Source: Candidatus Kerfeldbacteria bacterium CG08_land_8_20_14_0_20_43_14 (lineage in GTDB: Bacteria > Patescibacteriota > Patescibacteriia > PEXW01). Taken from it: a DNA stretch of 45,442 bases. Of the stretch, positions 1-7,973 are shown one piece after another. Each line of letters starts with the position of its first letter. Positions within the stretch are counted from its first letter, which is position 1. The stretch lies in assembly GCA_002774575.1 (NCBI GenBank), contig PEXW01000013.1:1-45442 (forward strand), in the 5' to 3' direction. Position numbers and translations under genes: made by a program. The notes beneath the pieces were generated by a model. That model searched no databases and was not told the DNA's origin. It saw nothing but the letters and a program-made list of their open reading frames with translations.

Positions 1-301
1 ACATGTGCCATATTGGTAAGTAGGTAAGTGTTAACTTAAATAAAAATGTATAAGAATATTATGACAAAGCTCTGCTTATGTCAACAGCTCTACGAATTAC
101 GAATAAGTATGCCATCGCCATACGGCGGGGTCTCGCCAACTTGTAAATAGCTTTTAAAGACCTGCCCGGCATGTCGTCTCGGCAGGCGGGTGGCGGGAAA
201 TTTGCGAATGAGGCACTGGATTTACTTCTATTCATACATTCGCATTTTTTTCGCTAATAAGTTCCCACAACAATATAAAGCGCTACAACTAAAATCAATC
301 T
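1..301. other. Non-coding stretch downstream of the pilus operon
   Basis: I see no convincing gene here. The stretch holds a short direct repeat (tacgaattacgaat, around 92-105), GC-rich islands in otherwise AT-rich DNA, an imperfect inverted repeat (CCTGCC at 161-166 against GGCAGG at 181-186) and a better hairpin at 203-244 listed separately. The GC-rich islands look unlike the flanking sequence and could be remnants of a short dispersed repeat, but that is inference. Confidence 0.5.
203..251 (+). terminator. Hairpin with T-run, terminator-like
   Basis: TGCGAATG at 203-210 pairs perfectly with CATTCGCA at 237-244, and a run of T follows at once. This is the form of an intrinsic terminator for transcription coming from the left on the plus strand. 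The 26-base loop is long, so efficiency is uncertain. It has no T-run on the side needed to end the leftward pilus operon. Confidence 0.45.
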
Positions 302-586
302 CTATTGAAATGGGTTGATTATAGTTACTTTATCTGCTAGGCCTTTTTTGTTGTCGAGCTTTAAATTTATGTCCTGCAATTCATTCAGTTTCAATTTTTC
401 CTGTTTTTGCTGGAGTTTTTCCTCTGGTACAGAATTAGAAATTAGTGGTTGGTACCAACTATTGTAGCTTGAAAGGGCTATATAGACCAGGCTAATTACA
501 CTAAAAACAATCAGACTAATGGCAATTATGTTACTTAGTTTGATTAATTGTAGGTGAAAATGGGGTATTTTTAGTTTAATTTTCAT
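302..586 (-). CDS. Small single-pass membrane protein at the end of the pilus operon
   Basis: This 94-residue protein follows pilO after a 6-base gap, so it is very probably the last gene of the pilus operon. It has a basic N-terminus, one strong membrane helix at about residues 16-38 and a short charged, Gln/Lys-rich tail that could form a coiled coil. The tail ends in Asn-Pro-Phe. I do not recognise a family. The position matches where a PilP-like lipoprotein sits in Gram-negative pilus operons, but there is no lipobox and the protein is too short to claim that. It may be a stabilising partner of PilN/PilO in the membrane. No obvious ribosome binding site precedes the ATG, so it may be translated by coupling to pilO. 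Confidence 0.6.
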   Translation of the reverse strand: MKIKLKIPHFHLQLIKLSNIIAISLIVFSVISLVYIALSSYNSWYQPLISNSVPEEKLQQKQEKLKLNELQDINLKLDNKKGLADKVTIINPFQ

Positions 587-592
587 AGCGTT

Positions 593-1138
593 TTAATGCC
601 AAGGCACAGTCCCAGAAAGATTCAGGCTGTAGCTATCTTGCTCGTTCTGTCTAAGTTCAATCGAAGTAATTAGCACATAGGACTCGTTCGACTCAAAAGA
701 CTTTAGAAAATTTAACAATCCTTCAATTGAGCCAGTTAAGCTTAAGGAGAATCCTTTCTCTTCTATGCCAAAGCCATTTTGGTTGCTTGGCGGGGTACGG
801 GAAGGTTCAGTCAGATTAAGATCTTGTTCAACATTGTACTGTCCAGCCAGATTTTCGATATATTCCACCAGTTTTAAGGCTTGAGTGCGGTCAAAAAAGG
901 CCTTGTTCAATTTTGCCGAACTGTCTTGTATTTGTTCCAGTTGTTTTGAAAGCGTGGAAAGGTTAAGTTTTTGCCGGTTGTTAAGTTCAATATTGACTTG
1001 CGAATCCAAAACTTTGTTCTTATCTTGAGTTAGTTTTCCAGGTAGGTACATAAAATCAAGCCAAAGCAAACCAGAAAGTAAAATAATGCTGGCGATTGAC
1101 CAAATAATTATGTTAGTTTTTTGTGAAAAGCGAATCAT
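593..1138 (-). CDS. pilO: Type IV pilus inner-membrane protein PilO-like
   Basis: This is a 181-residue protein with one N-terminal membrane helix (about residues 10-28). A predicted coiled coil follows (about 35-90), then a small alpha/beta C-terminal domain. This is the PilO plan, in which PilO pairs with PilN as part of the inner-membrane alignment complex linking the cytoplasmic PilM ring to the pilus machine. The C-terminal half contains the typical stretch in which a short loop-rich segment leads to an amphipathic helix and a strand resembling the ferredoxin-like fold (residues around 120-175). Its ATG overlaps the pilN stop by four bases, indicating translational coupling. The name rests on position after pilM-pilN, length and architecture, since PilO sequences diverge strongly. 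Confidence 0.75.
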   Translation of the reverse strand: MIRFSQKTNIIIWSIASIILLSGLLWLDFMYLPGKLTQDKNKVLDSQVNIELNNRQKLNLSTLSKQLEQIQDSSAKLNKAFFDRTQALKLVEYIENLAGQYNVEQDLNLTEPSRTPPSNQNGFGIEEKGFSLSLTGSIEGLLNFLKSFESNESYVLITSIELRQNEQDSYSLNLSGTVPWH

Positions 1139-1680
1139 GGTTTTGGCAGATTTTTAATGTTGACTGAAATAGAAAAACTCAAGTCAGTTTTTTTTGTTTG
1201 TAAAGGGAAAATCACATTGGTAACCAAATCGCTTTGCTGCAGAATTTTTTCATAATTAATATAAGCGTCTCTAGTGGTGGCTTTGCCGGAAAAAGCTAAG
1301 GTAGCGTTTTTTTGGTCAATAGCGATCGAATTTATTTTGATATTTTTCGGGGTTAGTGCGGCAAAACCACTGATTATCGGACTCCAGGCAACAAAACGTT
1401 TTTGCAAAGCCTGCAAAGCCATGATTTGCAGGTTAACTCCTTTTATCCGGTCAGTGATCGAAGTCTGACCTTGGGATTGGGTAAGCAGCTTGGTCCGCTC
1501 CGCCTCCAGTACCAAATCATTGGCCTTTTTGTTAAGCAGTTTAGTGCCGATAAAAATGCTTAAGCCCATGATTATTAACAGGCTGATTAAAGTAATAATA
1601 AAGGCCCTGATAAGTACAAAAATCATCTTGAGTTTAAGCTCATTTTTCATGGCAGGAGAAGTAAGATTGACTAGCATCAT
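1135..1680 (-). CDS. pilN: Type IV pilus inner-membrane protein PilN-like
   Basis: PilN binds PilM through its cytoplasmic N-terminus and pairs with PilO in the periplasmic or extracytoplasmic space. The protein has a short N-terminus beginning with a Met-Met-Leu-Val-Asn-Leu motif, the conserved PilM-binding position. A basic stretch and one membrane helix (about residues 22-46) follow, then a coiled coil and a small C-terminal domain. I chose the ATG at 1680 rather than the upstream in-frame ATG at 1701. The 1680 start places the N-terminal motif correctly and overlaps the pilM stop as ATGA, the same junction used at pilN/pilO. With this start the protein is 181 residues. The upstream start would add seven residues within pilM. 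Confidence 0.78.
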   Translation of the reverse strand: MMLVNLTSPAMKNELKLKMIFVLIRAFIITLISLLIIMGLSIFIGTKLLNKKANDLVLEAERTKLLTQSQGQTSITDRIKGVNLQIMALQALQKRFVAWSPIISGFAALTPKNIKINSIAIDQKNATLAFSGKATTRDAYINYEKILQQSDLVTNVIFPLQTKKTDLSFSISVNIKNLPKP

Positions 1681-2756
1681 AAATTTTTGTCGGAAAACCA
1701 AGGCAAATTTTGAGCGCCTCTTAAAGACAGGCCGATTGCGGTTGCGTAAGAAGGTGCTAAATGAAGCAGCTTTTCGCCAGGGTTTATTAAATTGCTGGGC
1801 CAGCCGCCCAATCGAACGGGCAAGGAGATCATGGAAGATATAAGTTCGTCTAAATGCGAGAGCTTTGCTCCGCCGCCGACCAAAGTTAAATCTTTAACCT
1901 TGAAGTTTTTAATTGAATGCTCTTCGTAAAAACTGATGATTTCCATGGATTTTTGCAGCAGGGGCTTTAATTCCGGTTCCAAAATTTGTTTGACAACACC
2001 CTTGCTTTTTTTGGGATCCAAGCCGCAGATTATTTTAGCCTGCTCTGCTTCGTTGGCGTTTAAACCCAATTTTATCTGTAAAACGCCAGTCAGCTGATTT
2101 CCGGAAATTGCCAGGGTTGAGGAATAAGCTACGAAATCTTCTTCTGTAATTATTATGCCTGTCCGGTTAGCACCCAGGTCGATAATCATATGGCTTCCAC
2201 TCCCGGGAATTTCTTCCAAAGCAAATCGGCTTAAAGCGGCTGATTCGGTTTCTAAAATTAAAGGAGTGAGCCTGGCTTGTTTACAGACTTCTAAATAGCT
2301 TTCAACCAAAAGTTGGGGGGCAACAGAAACCAAGGCCCTGATCTTTTTGTCTTCAGGTTTGGGCTCGCCAATAATTTGCCAGTCAATATAAGCTTCGTCC
2401 AGATTCAAAGGTATGTGTTCGGCCAGGCCTTCACGAAGGTTCGCATCAAAATTTTCGTGCATATCATTGGGCAGCTCAATAATTTTCGTAAAAGTTTTTC
2501 TTTCCGGAAGACTTAATATCGCCGCTGAAGTTGAAGGATGCTTTAGGTGAGGCTTTTTTACCAGATCTTTTAATAAACCAGAAAGGACTTTTAAATCTTT
2601 AATTTCACCGTCAGTTACAATGCCCTCGGGTATGGGCCGGGAGCTGATGGAATTAAGCTTAAATTTTTTGCCTTTGGGAATAAGCTGAACCATGCGGACC
2701 ACCTGATCGCTTATATCAATGCCCATTGCGTTTTGAAACGGCCGCAGAAGTTTCAT
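1677..2756 (-). CDS. pilM: Type IV pilus assembly ATPase-fold protein PilM
   Basis: PilM is an actin-like (FtsA-like) cytoplasmic protein that binds PilN and links the pilus motor to the membrane complex. The 359-residue product opens with the actin-fold phosphate-1 motif (MGIDISDQVVRMVQL, residues about 11-25). A second nucleotide-binding segment lies near residue 190 (IIDLGANRTGIIIT). The adenosine-binding motif GGGA follows at about 298-301, and the family ending IGLSLR is near the C-terminus. These are all the expected actin-fold landmarks at the usual length. The gene sits four bases after pilC and overlaps pilN by ATGA. Confidence 0.92.
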   Translation of the reverse strand: MKLLRPFQNAMGIDISDQVVRMVQLIPKGKKFKLNSISSRPIPEGIVTDGEIKDLKVLSGLLKDLVKKPHLKHPSTSAAILSLPERKTFTKIIELPNDMHENFDANLREGLAEHIPLNLDEAYIDWQIIGEPKPEDKKIRALVSVAPQLLVESYLEVCKQARLTPLILETESAALSRFALEEIPGSGSHMIIDLGANRTGIIITEEDFVAYSSTLAISGNQLTGVLQIKLGLNANEAEQAKIICGLDPKKSKGVVKQILEPELKPLLQKSMEIISFYEEHSIKNFKVKDLTLVGGGAKLSHLDELISSMISLPVRLGGWPSNLINPGEKLLHLAPSYATAIGLSLRGAQNLPWFSDKNL

Positions 2757-2760
2757 GTTA

Positions 2761-3978
2761 TTAATTAATCTGGTCAGTTAAGGAATAAATCGGCAGGATA
2801 ACCGCTACGACAATTCCGCCCACGCCTCCGCCTAACAAGAGAATTAAAATTGGCTCAAGAATTGAAGTTAAATTGCTCGTAACTTGATCAACTTCTTCTT
2901 CATAAAATTTTGCCACCTCTTCGCTTATTGTATCAAGAGTACCACTTTGTTCGCCAACCGAAATCATCTGCGTGACTATTGGCGGGTAAAGGTGGGGATG
3001 TAAAGCTAGAATGCTGGCAATACTTGAACCTTTTTTGAGCTCATTTGCGGTTTTTTCCAAAGATTCTCTGAAGATGACATTGCCTATTGTCCGGGAAATA
3101 ATCTGGAAGGTTTGGACTATTGGAATGTCAGTTTTCAGCAGGGAGCTTAAATTCCTGGTAAATCTTGCTAGATTAATTTTTTTGATAATCGGGCCGAAAA
3201 TAGGAGTTCTTAAAAGCAGTCCATGCCAGATGTGGCGGCCCTTTGGCGTGTGAATGACCCAGCGAAATAATATCGCCAGGCCGATAATGGCGGGTATGAG
3301 GAAAAAAATGTAATGCTGAAAAAAATTAGAAATTCCTATAAGAATTCGGGTTGGCAAAGGCAAGGTTCCGCCAGTTTGAGTAAAAACCGTCATCAACTTC
3401 GGGATAACTACTGTCATCATAACCACGCCCAAAACAATCATGGCGGAAATTACGATCACTGGATAAGTCAAAGCACCCTTAACCTTAGCGACAAGTTGAT
3501 GATCTTTTTTTATCTGAATTGTCAGCCGGTATAAAACTTCGTCCAGTTTTCCCGAAACTTCGCCTGCCGCAATCATGTTGGTAAAAAGCTCGGGGAAAAT
3601 TTTTGGATATTTTCCCATGGAGATTGAAAGGGTGGTGCCGCTTTCTACATCATGGCTGATTGATTCGATGATTTTTTTAAAGCCTTTGTGCTCTGTTTGC
3701 TTGGCCAGGGTGTCTAAAGCATGGCTAAGAGAAAAGCCGGTTTTGACCATAACCTGCAGATTCTGCAAAAAAAATATTTTTTGCACCACCGGAACTCCGC
3801 CGAAAATGAAATTGACTTTGAATTTTTTTTTGACGCCAGGAGTTATCAGCCGGGTATTTACCAGGGCCATTCCTCTGACTTTCAGTAATGAACCCAAGAA
3901 CTGTTCGTTTTTTGCTTCCAGAGTGCCGGTTGAGGTCTGGCCAGAGGCGTTTTTGGCAGTGTAAAAGAATTTTGGCAT
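2761..3978 (-). CDS. pilC: Type IV pilus inner-membrane platform protein PilC (GspF family)
   Basis: PilC is the polytopic platform protein that the assembly ATPase acts upon. The product is 405 residues, normal for the family. It has an N-terminal soluble region and two copies of the GspF domain (about residues 65-190 and 270-395). Each copy carries an N-terminal helical bundle with the conserved Leu-rich pattern and ends in membrane helices, at about 168-190, 215-240 and 370-395. The motif around FFLQNLQVMVKTGFSLSHAL and its second-copy counterpart FTRNLSSLLKTDIPIVQTF show the internal duplication. It lies three bases after pilB in the same operon. Confidence 0.93.
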   Translation of the reverse strand: MPKFFYTAKNASGQTSTGTLEAKNEQFLGSLLKVRGMALVNTRLITPGVKKKFKVNFIFGGVPVVQKIFFLQNLQVMVKTGFSLSHALDTLAKQTEHKGFKKIIESISHDVESGTTLSISMGKYPKIFPELFTNMIAAGEVSGKLDEVLYRLTIQIKKDHQLVAKVKGALTYPVIVISAMIVLGVVMMTVVIPKLMTVFTQTGGTLPLPTRILIGISNFFQHYIFFLIPAIIGLAILFRWVIHTPKGRHIWHGLLLRTPIFGPIIKKINLARFTRNLSSLLKTDIPIVQTFQIISRTIGNVIFRESLEKTANELKKGSSIASILALHPHLYPPIVTQMISVGEQSGTLDTISEEVAKFYEEEVDQVTSNLTSILEPILILLLGGGVGGIVVAVILPIYSLTDQIN

Positions 3979-3981
3979 AGT

Positions 3982-5712
3982 TTATTCTTTGGTAACGCGC
4001 AAAACCTCTTCTATGGTGGTTATTCCGTATTTAGCTTTAATAAAGCCGTCTTCAGCCATGGTCAGCATGTCTTGTTTTTGCGCGGCACGGCGCAAGTCTT
4101 CGGTTGTGCATTTATTTAAAATTAAGTCGGCAATTTCGTGGGTTATCTCCAAAACTTCGTAAATACCGATTCTGCCTTTGTAGCCTTCGTGATTGCATTG
4201 CTTGCAGCCTTTGCCTCGGTAAAAAAGCAAAGATTCTATTGATGTTGAGGCTGAAATTATGGCGCCTTCCCGTTCAAGCGTGTTAAGAATGAATTTAACA
4301 TTAAATTGTTTATCCAGATCCTCAACCGCGGCTTTTGAAAGTGTGTAGCTTTGGATGCAGTGCAAACAGATTTTTCTGACAAGCCTTTGGGCCATCAGTA
4401 TGTTGGTGGTTGAAGCAATCAAAAAAGAAGGTACGCCCATTTCACCAAGCCTGGGCAGGGCAGTAACCGCGTCATTGGTATGGAGGGTGGAAAGAACCAA
4501 GTGCCCGGTCATGGCAGCGTTGGCAGCAATTTCCGCAGTCTCATTATCACGGATTTCACCAACCATGATGATGTTGGGGTCTTGCCGCAGAAGCGAGCGC
4601 AGGCCGTTGGCAAAAGAAAAGCCGATTTTTGGATTGACCTGGCTTTGATTAATTTTAGGCATCCGGTACTCAATCGGGTCTTCAACCGTGGAGATATTGA
4701 CTTCGGGTTTGTTTAAGATATTCAGGACGGTATAAAGCGTGGTGGTTTTGCCAGAGCCAGTCGGACCAGTCACCAAAATAATGCCATGGGGTTTTTTAAT
4801 ATTTCTTTTCAACATTTCCAAGGGCCTTGGCTGAAGACCAAGCTGTTCCAAAGTCAAAACTTGGGCTGATTCGTTTAACAAACGTAAAACCGCTTTTTCT
4901 CCGTCATAAACCGGTAAAATAGAAACGCGGAATGCCACTTTGTAGTCCTTAGAATTAATGGTAAAGCGGCCGTCCTGGGGCAGGCGGTGTTCGTCAATTT
5001 TCAAATTTGAAAGAATTTTAATTCTGGCAATTATGCCTGACTGGATATTTTTTGGCAGGGTCATGACCTGCTTTAAACGGCCGTCAATGCGGTATCGCAC
5101 GGCCAGTTCATTTTCCTGCGGTTCAATGTGGATATCCGATGCACTTTCAAAAATCGCGTATTCCAGCATGCTGTCGACAATCCTGACAATGGGCAAGTCT
5201 TCAGCCAGTTCACTTAATTTTTTTCCGCTACCATCTTCTTCAGATTCTTCGGTCTCCTTGGTAATTTCCTTAAAAGTTGCTGATAGACCTTTATGAAATT
5301 GGCTAAGTGCGTTTTTAATGCCAGAAGGCGTGGTAATGGCGATTTCCGGATTTAAGCCGGTTTTTTTCTTAATAAACTCAAAAGTCTGAAGATCTCTGGG
5401 ATCCAGAGTCGCCAACTTAATTTTTTTTGGGTCCATGTCATAAGCCACTACCTGATGAACTTGAACTAGGGGTTCGGGTACGGTCTCAAGTACATCTTTT
5501 CGAATGGTGGCCTGCTTCAAATCAACAAAAGGCAATCGATAGTAAGTAGCGATTGCTTCATAGAGGACATTTTCCGAAAGCAGATTTTCATCAATCAAAT
5601 ATCGCTCCAGCTCAATGTTTTGTTGCTCAATGGCGGTTAAGGCGGATTTGAGTCGTTCAGCCGGCAAAAGATTCGCCTCCTGGATTATTTTGGCAAGTAA
5701 TTTAGTTTTCAC
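3982..5712 (-). CDS. pilB: Type IV pilus assembly ATPase PilB (GspE family)
   Basis: PilB is the hexameric motor that powers pilus extension. The 576-residue protein has an N-terminal MshEN/T2SSE-N domain (about 45-150), an acidic linker (about 148-165) and the GspE ATPase domain. Visible motifs are Walker A GPTGSGKT at 316-323, the Asp box, and a Walker B with the following GEIRDNETAEIA segment. The His box ends in STLHTND. A four-Cys zinc site uses CLHC and CKQC, as in the PilB/GspE branch and not in PilT. It is the first gene of the leftward operon, behind a sigma-70-like promoter. No pilT, pilD or pilin gene lies in this window, so those must be elsewhere. Confidence 0.95.
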   Translation of the reverse strand: MKTKLLAKIIQEANLLPAERLKSALTAIEQQNIELERYLIDENLLSENVLYEAIATYYRLPFVDLKQATIRKDVLETVPEPLVQVHQVVAYDMDPKKIKLATLDPRDLQTFEFIKKKTGLNPEIAITTPSGIKNALSQFHKGLSATFKEITKETEESEEDGSGKKLSELAEDLPIVRIVDSMLEYAIFESASDIHIEPQENELAVRYRIDGRLKQVMTLPKNIQSGIIARIKILSNLKIDEHRLPQDGRFTINSKDYKVAFRVSILPVYDGEKAVLRLLNESAQVLTLEQLGLQPRPLEMLKRNIKKPHGIILVTGPTGSGKTTTLYTVLNILNKPEVNISTVEDPIEYRMPKINQSQVNPKIGFSFANGLRSLLRQDPNIIMVGEIRDNETAEIAANAAMTGHLVLSTLHTNDAVTALPRLGEMGVPSFLIASTTNILMAQRLVRKICLHCIQSYTLSKAAVEDLDKQFNVKFILNTLEREGAIISASTSIESLLFYRGKGCKQCNHEGYKGRIGIYEVLEITHEIADLILNKCTTEDLRRAAQKQDMLTMAEDGFIKAKYGITTIEEVLRVTKE

Positions 5713-5743
5713 TGAAGTTTATTTTAACAACAAGCATGACTAA

Positions 5744-5772
5744 ATTATAACAAAAAAATGTCTTTTTGTATA
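5744..5772 (-). promoter_or_regulatory. Sigma-70-like promoter for the pilus operon
   Basis: On the minus strand, TATACA (5767-5772) and a perfect TATAAT (5744-5749) are separated by 17 bases. The start codon of pilB lies about 32 bases downstream of the -10 element. Nothing coding lies between this site and the convergent-side neighbour, so this is the natural transcription start for the whole pilus operon. Confidence 0.6.
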
Positions 5773-5878
5773 CCGTTTTCTGAGGGTATTTGTTTGAGAA
5801 AAGCGATCATGGGACAAGGGTTAAGGATGAGCTATCTCATTCTACTCCTTGTACCAACTGCTATGGATTACCTTTTTG

Positions 5879-7708
5879 TTATCTTAATTTGGGCGAGCGG
5901 CCGTTCCGAAAATCGTAAACATTAATCGAGCCGCCAATGCTTTCGTCTGGCTGGTATTTTTTCAGCCACCAATAAGCGCCGTCTTCGGATAAATAGCTGG
6001 TTATACTTATTGCCACCACGCAGTTGACACTTTCAGGCTCATGAGGGTCGTCTTTGGTTGGCAAATAACGAAAATCGATTTGATAATATTCCAAACTGGC
6101 TTGGCCAAAATAACTCATGCAAACAAAAGGTATGTTGTTTTCCAGCATGAATTGTTTCAGCCTTTTGGCGTCCTGGCCCCAATCTATATTTGAATCAACT
6201 AAATACTTCGGGCCATTTTTATAACCACCGGCCATTTCTGAAAAATAGGCAGTGTAATTTGGATAGGCCATAATACTGGTCGCCAAATAAAGACCTAGAA
6301 AAACAACGGCAATTATTTTTAATATCTTGTGGCCATGCATAAAAACAGAAGCCAGGAAGATGCCGATTAAAACAAAAAGCCCCGGATAGACTGGATAAAT
6401 ATGCCGTAGGCCTAAATTGATATGACTGGTCAAGCTCCACAGAAAGTATAGGCCTGATGATGTCAATAAAATCCAAAGTCCAGGCCGGATTTTTTCACTT
6501 TTTGGATTTTTCAGCGATAAAGCCAGGGCCATTAAGGCAATCATTATCAATATCAAGCTGGCTAAAGGCGTTTTTATCAAAAAAGCTTCAGGAAAATAGT
6601 ACCACCAGCCAAAATTAGAGTATTGTCCGTTTAGATAGGCTAAATGGCCCCTGTAGTCATGATTAACAACCAAGGCCAGACCTTTGAAATATGACCAGCC
6701 AGGCACTGGCAATTCCCTGACTGCATAATTTACAACCTTGCCAATTTTACTTTTTCCATCAGAAGGGTTGGTTCCTTGGCTGACAATTTGCTCGCGCTCT
6801 TGATGCAAAGCTGTGATCCAAGGATCAGTTTTGCCCGACTTGATCTGACCGGTATAAACAATCAGGACTGATACAACCGTACCTAAAAAAGCCAATCCAA
6901 AAACCCGCAAAGTTTTTTTAACTACAAGTTTTGCCGAGTTTTGCTTTTTGGCAAACCAGACAGCTGAAATTAAAATAATCAGCAGCCACAAAATTATTGC
7001 TGAAAATTTCGTGACTTGGGTAAGGCCAAAAGCCATGGCAAAATAAACAGCATGCCGCCAGTTCCATTTCTCAAGCAATTTAAATAAAAAATACAGGCTG
7101 GCGGCAAAGCCCAGGGCCACTGGAACATCAGTAGTTATGTAACGCCCGTGCGCTAAAAAATTTGGATCAAAAACAAACCAAGCTAAAGCCAGTAGGCCGG
7201 CTAAACCGCCCGCAATTTTTTTTGCCCAGAGATAGATGAAAAGACCCAGCAATAAGCTCAAACCCACCATTGGCAAGCGGCCAAAAAATAGTAATTTATC
7301 CGCGTCATTGCCATTGTTATAAAGTAAATCCCTGGCAAATTGCCATTGGTTAGCGTGTTTCCAGGCTTGGGTATCAAAGGAAATGTGGGGTCTGGCTAAA
7401 ACTACTGGCAGGGCAGCGATCAGTTTGACCAAAGGCGGGTGCTCTTCATTCAGGCGGTAATCGTGGGTCAGCCAATAAGAAACTCCGGCGGCCAAATGCG
7501 CTCCCTCGTCAATGGTTTGGACTTCTTGGCGCATTGAGGTAATCTGAAATATAGCCATGATGACTAGTAGCCCGAAAATCAGCAGCCGCGACCAGGTTTT
7601 TGGAATATCCAAAAATAAAAGCCGATTTTTTTGCGGATGTAAAAAATGGGAAGCTGCGGCCTTTGTCGTCTGCTTAATTGGACTTGGACTTTCCTGGTTG
7701 ATTGTCAT
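5879..7708 (-). CDS. GT39/PMT-like polytopic glycosyltransferase
   Basis: This 609-residue membrane protein has the architecture of the GT-C family that uses polyprenyl-phosphate sugars. A first membrane helix at about residues 38-58 is followed by an extracytoplasmic loop carrying the catalytic acidic pair (IDEGAHLAAG and then NEEHPPLVK). About ten further membrane helices and a C-terminal extracytoplasmic domain follow. The late motif DNIDWGQDAKRL is typical of bacterial GT39-family members. It probably transfers a lipid-linked sugar to an envelope acceptor, but the acceptor cannot be read from sequence. It stands alone between the pilus operon and the murein cluster. Its first 152 bases overlap, antisense, the longest possible form of the divergent small membrane gene. 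The start at 7708 has only a weak upstream GGAAA. Confidence 0.85.
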   Translation of the reverse strand: MTINQESPSPIKQTTKAAASHFLHPQKNRLLFLDIPKTWSRLLIFGLLVIMAIFQITSMRQEVQTIDEGAHLAAGVSYWLTHDYRLNEEHPPLVKLIAALPVVLARPHISFDTQAWKHANQWQFARDLLYNNGNDADKLLFFGRLPMVGLSLLLGLFIYLWAKKIAGGLAGLLALAWFVFDPNFLAHGRYITTDVPVALGFAASLYFLFKLLEKWNWRHAVYFAMAFGLTQVTKFSAIILWLLIILISAVWFAKKQNSAKLVVKKTLRVFGLAFLGTVVSVLIVYTGQIKSGKTDPWITALHQEREQIVSQGTNPSDGKSKIGKVVNYAVRELPVPGWSYFKGLALVVNHDYRGHLAYLNGQYSNFGWWYYFPEAFLIKTPLASLILIMIALMALALSLKNPKSEKIRPGLWILLTSSGLYFLWSLTSHINLGLRHIYPVYPGLFVLIGIFLASVFMHGHKILKIIAVVFLGLYLATSIMAYPNYTAYFSEMAGGYKNGPKYLVDSNIDWGQDAKRLKQFMLENNIPFVCMSYFGQASLEYYQIDFRYLPTKDDPHEPESVNCVVAISITSYLSEDGAYWWLKKYQPDESIGGSINVYDFRNGRSPKLR

Positions 7709-7973
7709 TTTGGATTTTCCATATGGTTCAACAAATATTGTACTTCATTATAACATCCCGTTTGGCATTGACATGATAGGCGTTTGGTGGCAAATTTGGC
7801 TTTTACCGGCTATTGGGACCTTGGCAGTTTTGATAAACTATTTTTGGCTTTTAGCTTGGCTTAAGAAATTCACGGCCAGAGCTTGGCACTTAGTACACTA
7901 TGGCAGCGTATTTTTAAGCCTCGGCTTGGTTTGGGTGATCTGGCTTTTGCAATATCAGCAAACTTTATCATGA
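7557..7973 (+). CDS. Small polytopic membrane protein upstream of mraY
   Basis: The product is a small membrane protein. Its stop overlaps the mraY ATG as ATGA (7970-7973), which argues that it is a real, coupled first gene of the murein cluster. Central motif LHYNIPFGIDMIGVWW is, from memory, characteristic of small membrane proteins in related genomes, normally preceded by one helix and followed by two. In this reading the helices are at about residues 34-53, 75-96 and 112-132. The first helix is only kept if translation starts at ATG 7557 or 7560, inside the 5' part of the divergent glycosyltransferase. The alternatives, TTG at 7698 or 7710, would remove most or all of it. Function unknown; the start is unresolved. 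Confidence 0.55.
   Translation: MMTSSPKISSRDQVFGISKNKSRFFCGCKKWEAAAFVVCLIGLGLSWLIVILDFPYGSTNIVLHYNIPFGIDMIGVWWQIWLLPAIGTLAVLINYFWLLAWLKKFTARAWHLVHYGSVFLSLGLVWVIWLLQYQQTLS

Noticed and set aside
1..301. tRNA or other structured RNA gene in the leading stretch
   Set aside because: No T-loop or acceptor-stem pairing was found; only simple hairpins are seen.
1135..1701. Longer pilN start at ATG 1701
   Set aside because: It adds seven residues in the pilM coding region; ATG 1680 gives the family N-terminus and an ATGA overlap.
7883..7969. Longer mraY start at ATG 7883
   Set aside because: It adds 29 residues without similarity and overlaps most of the upstream gene; ATG 7970 has the ATGA junction.
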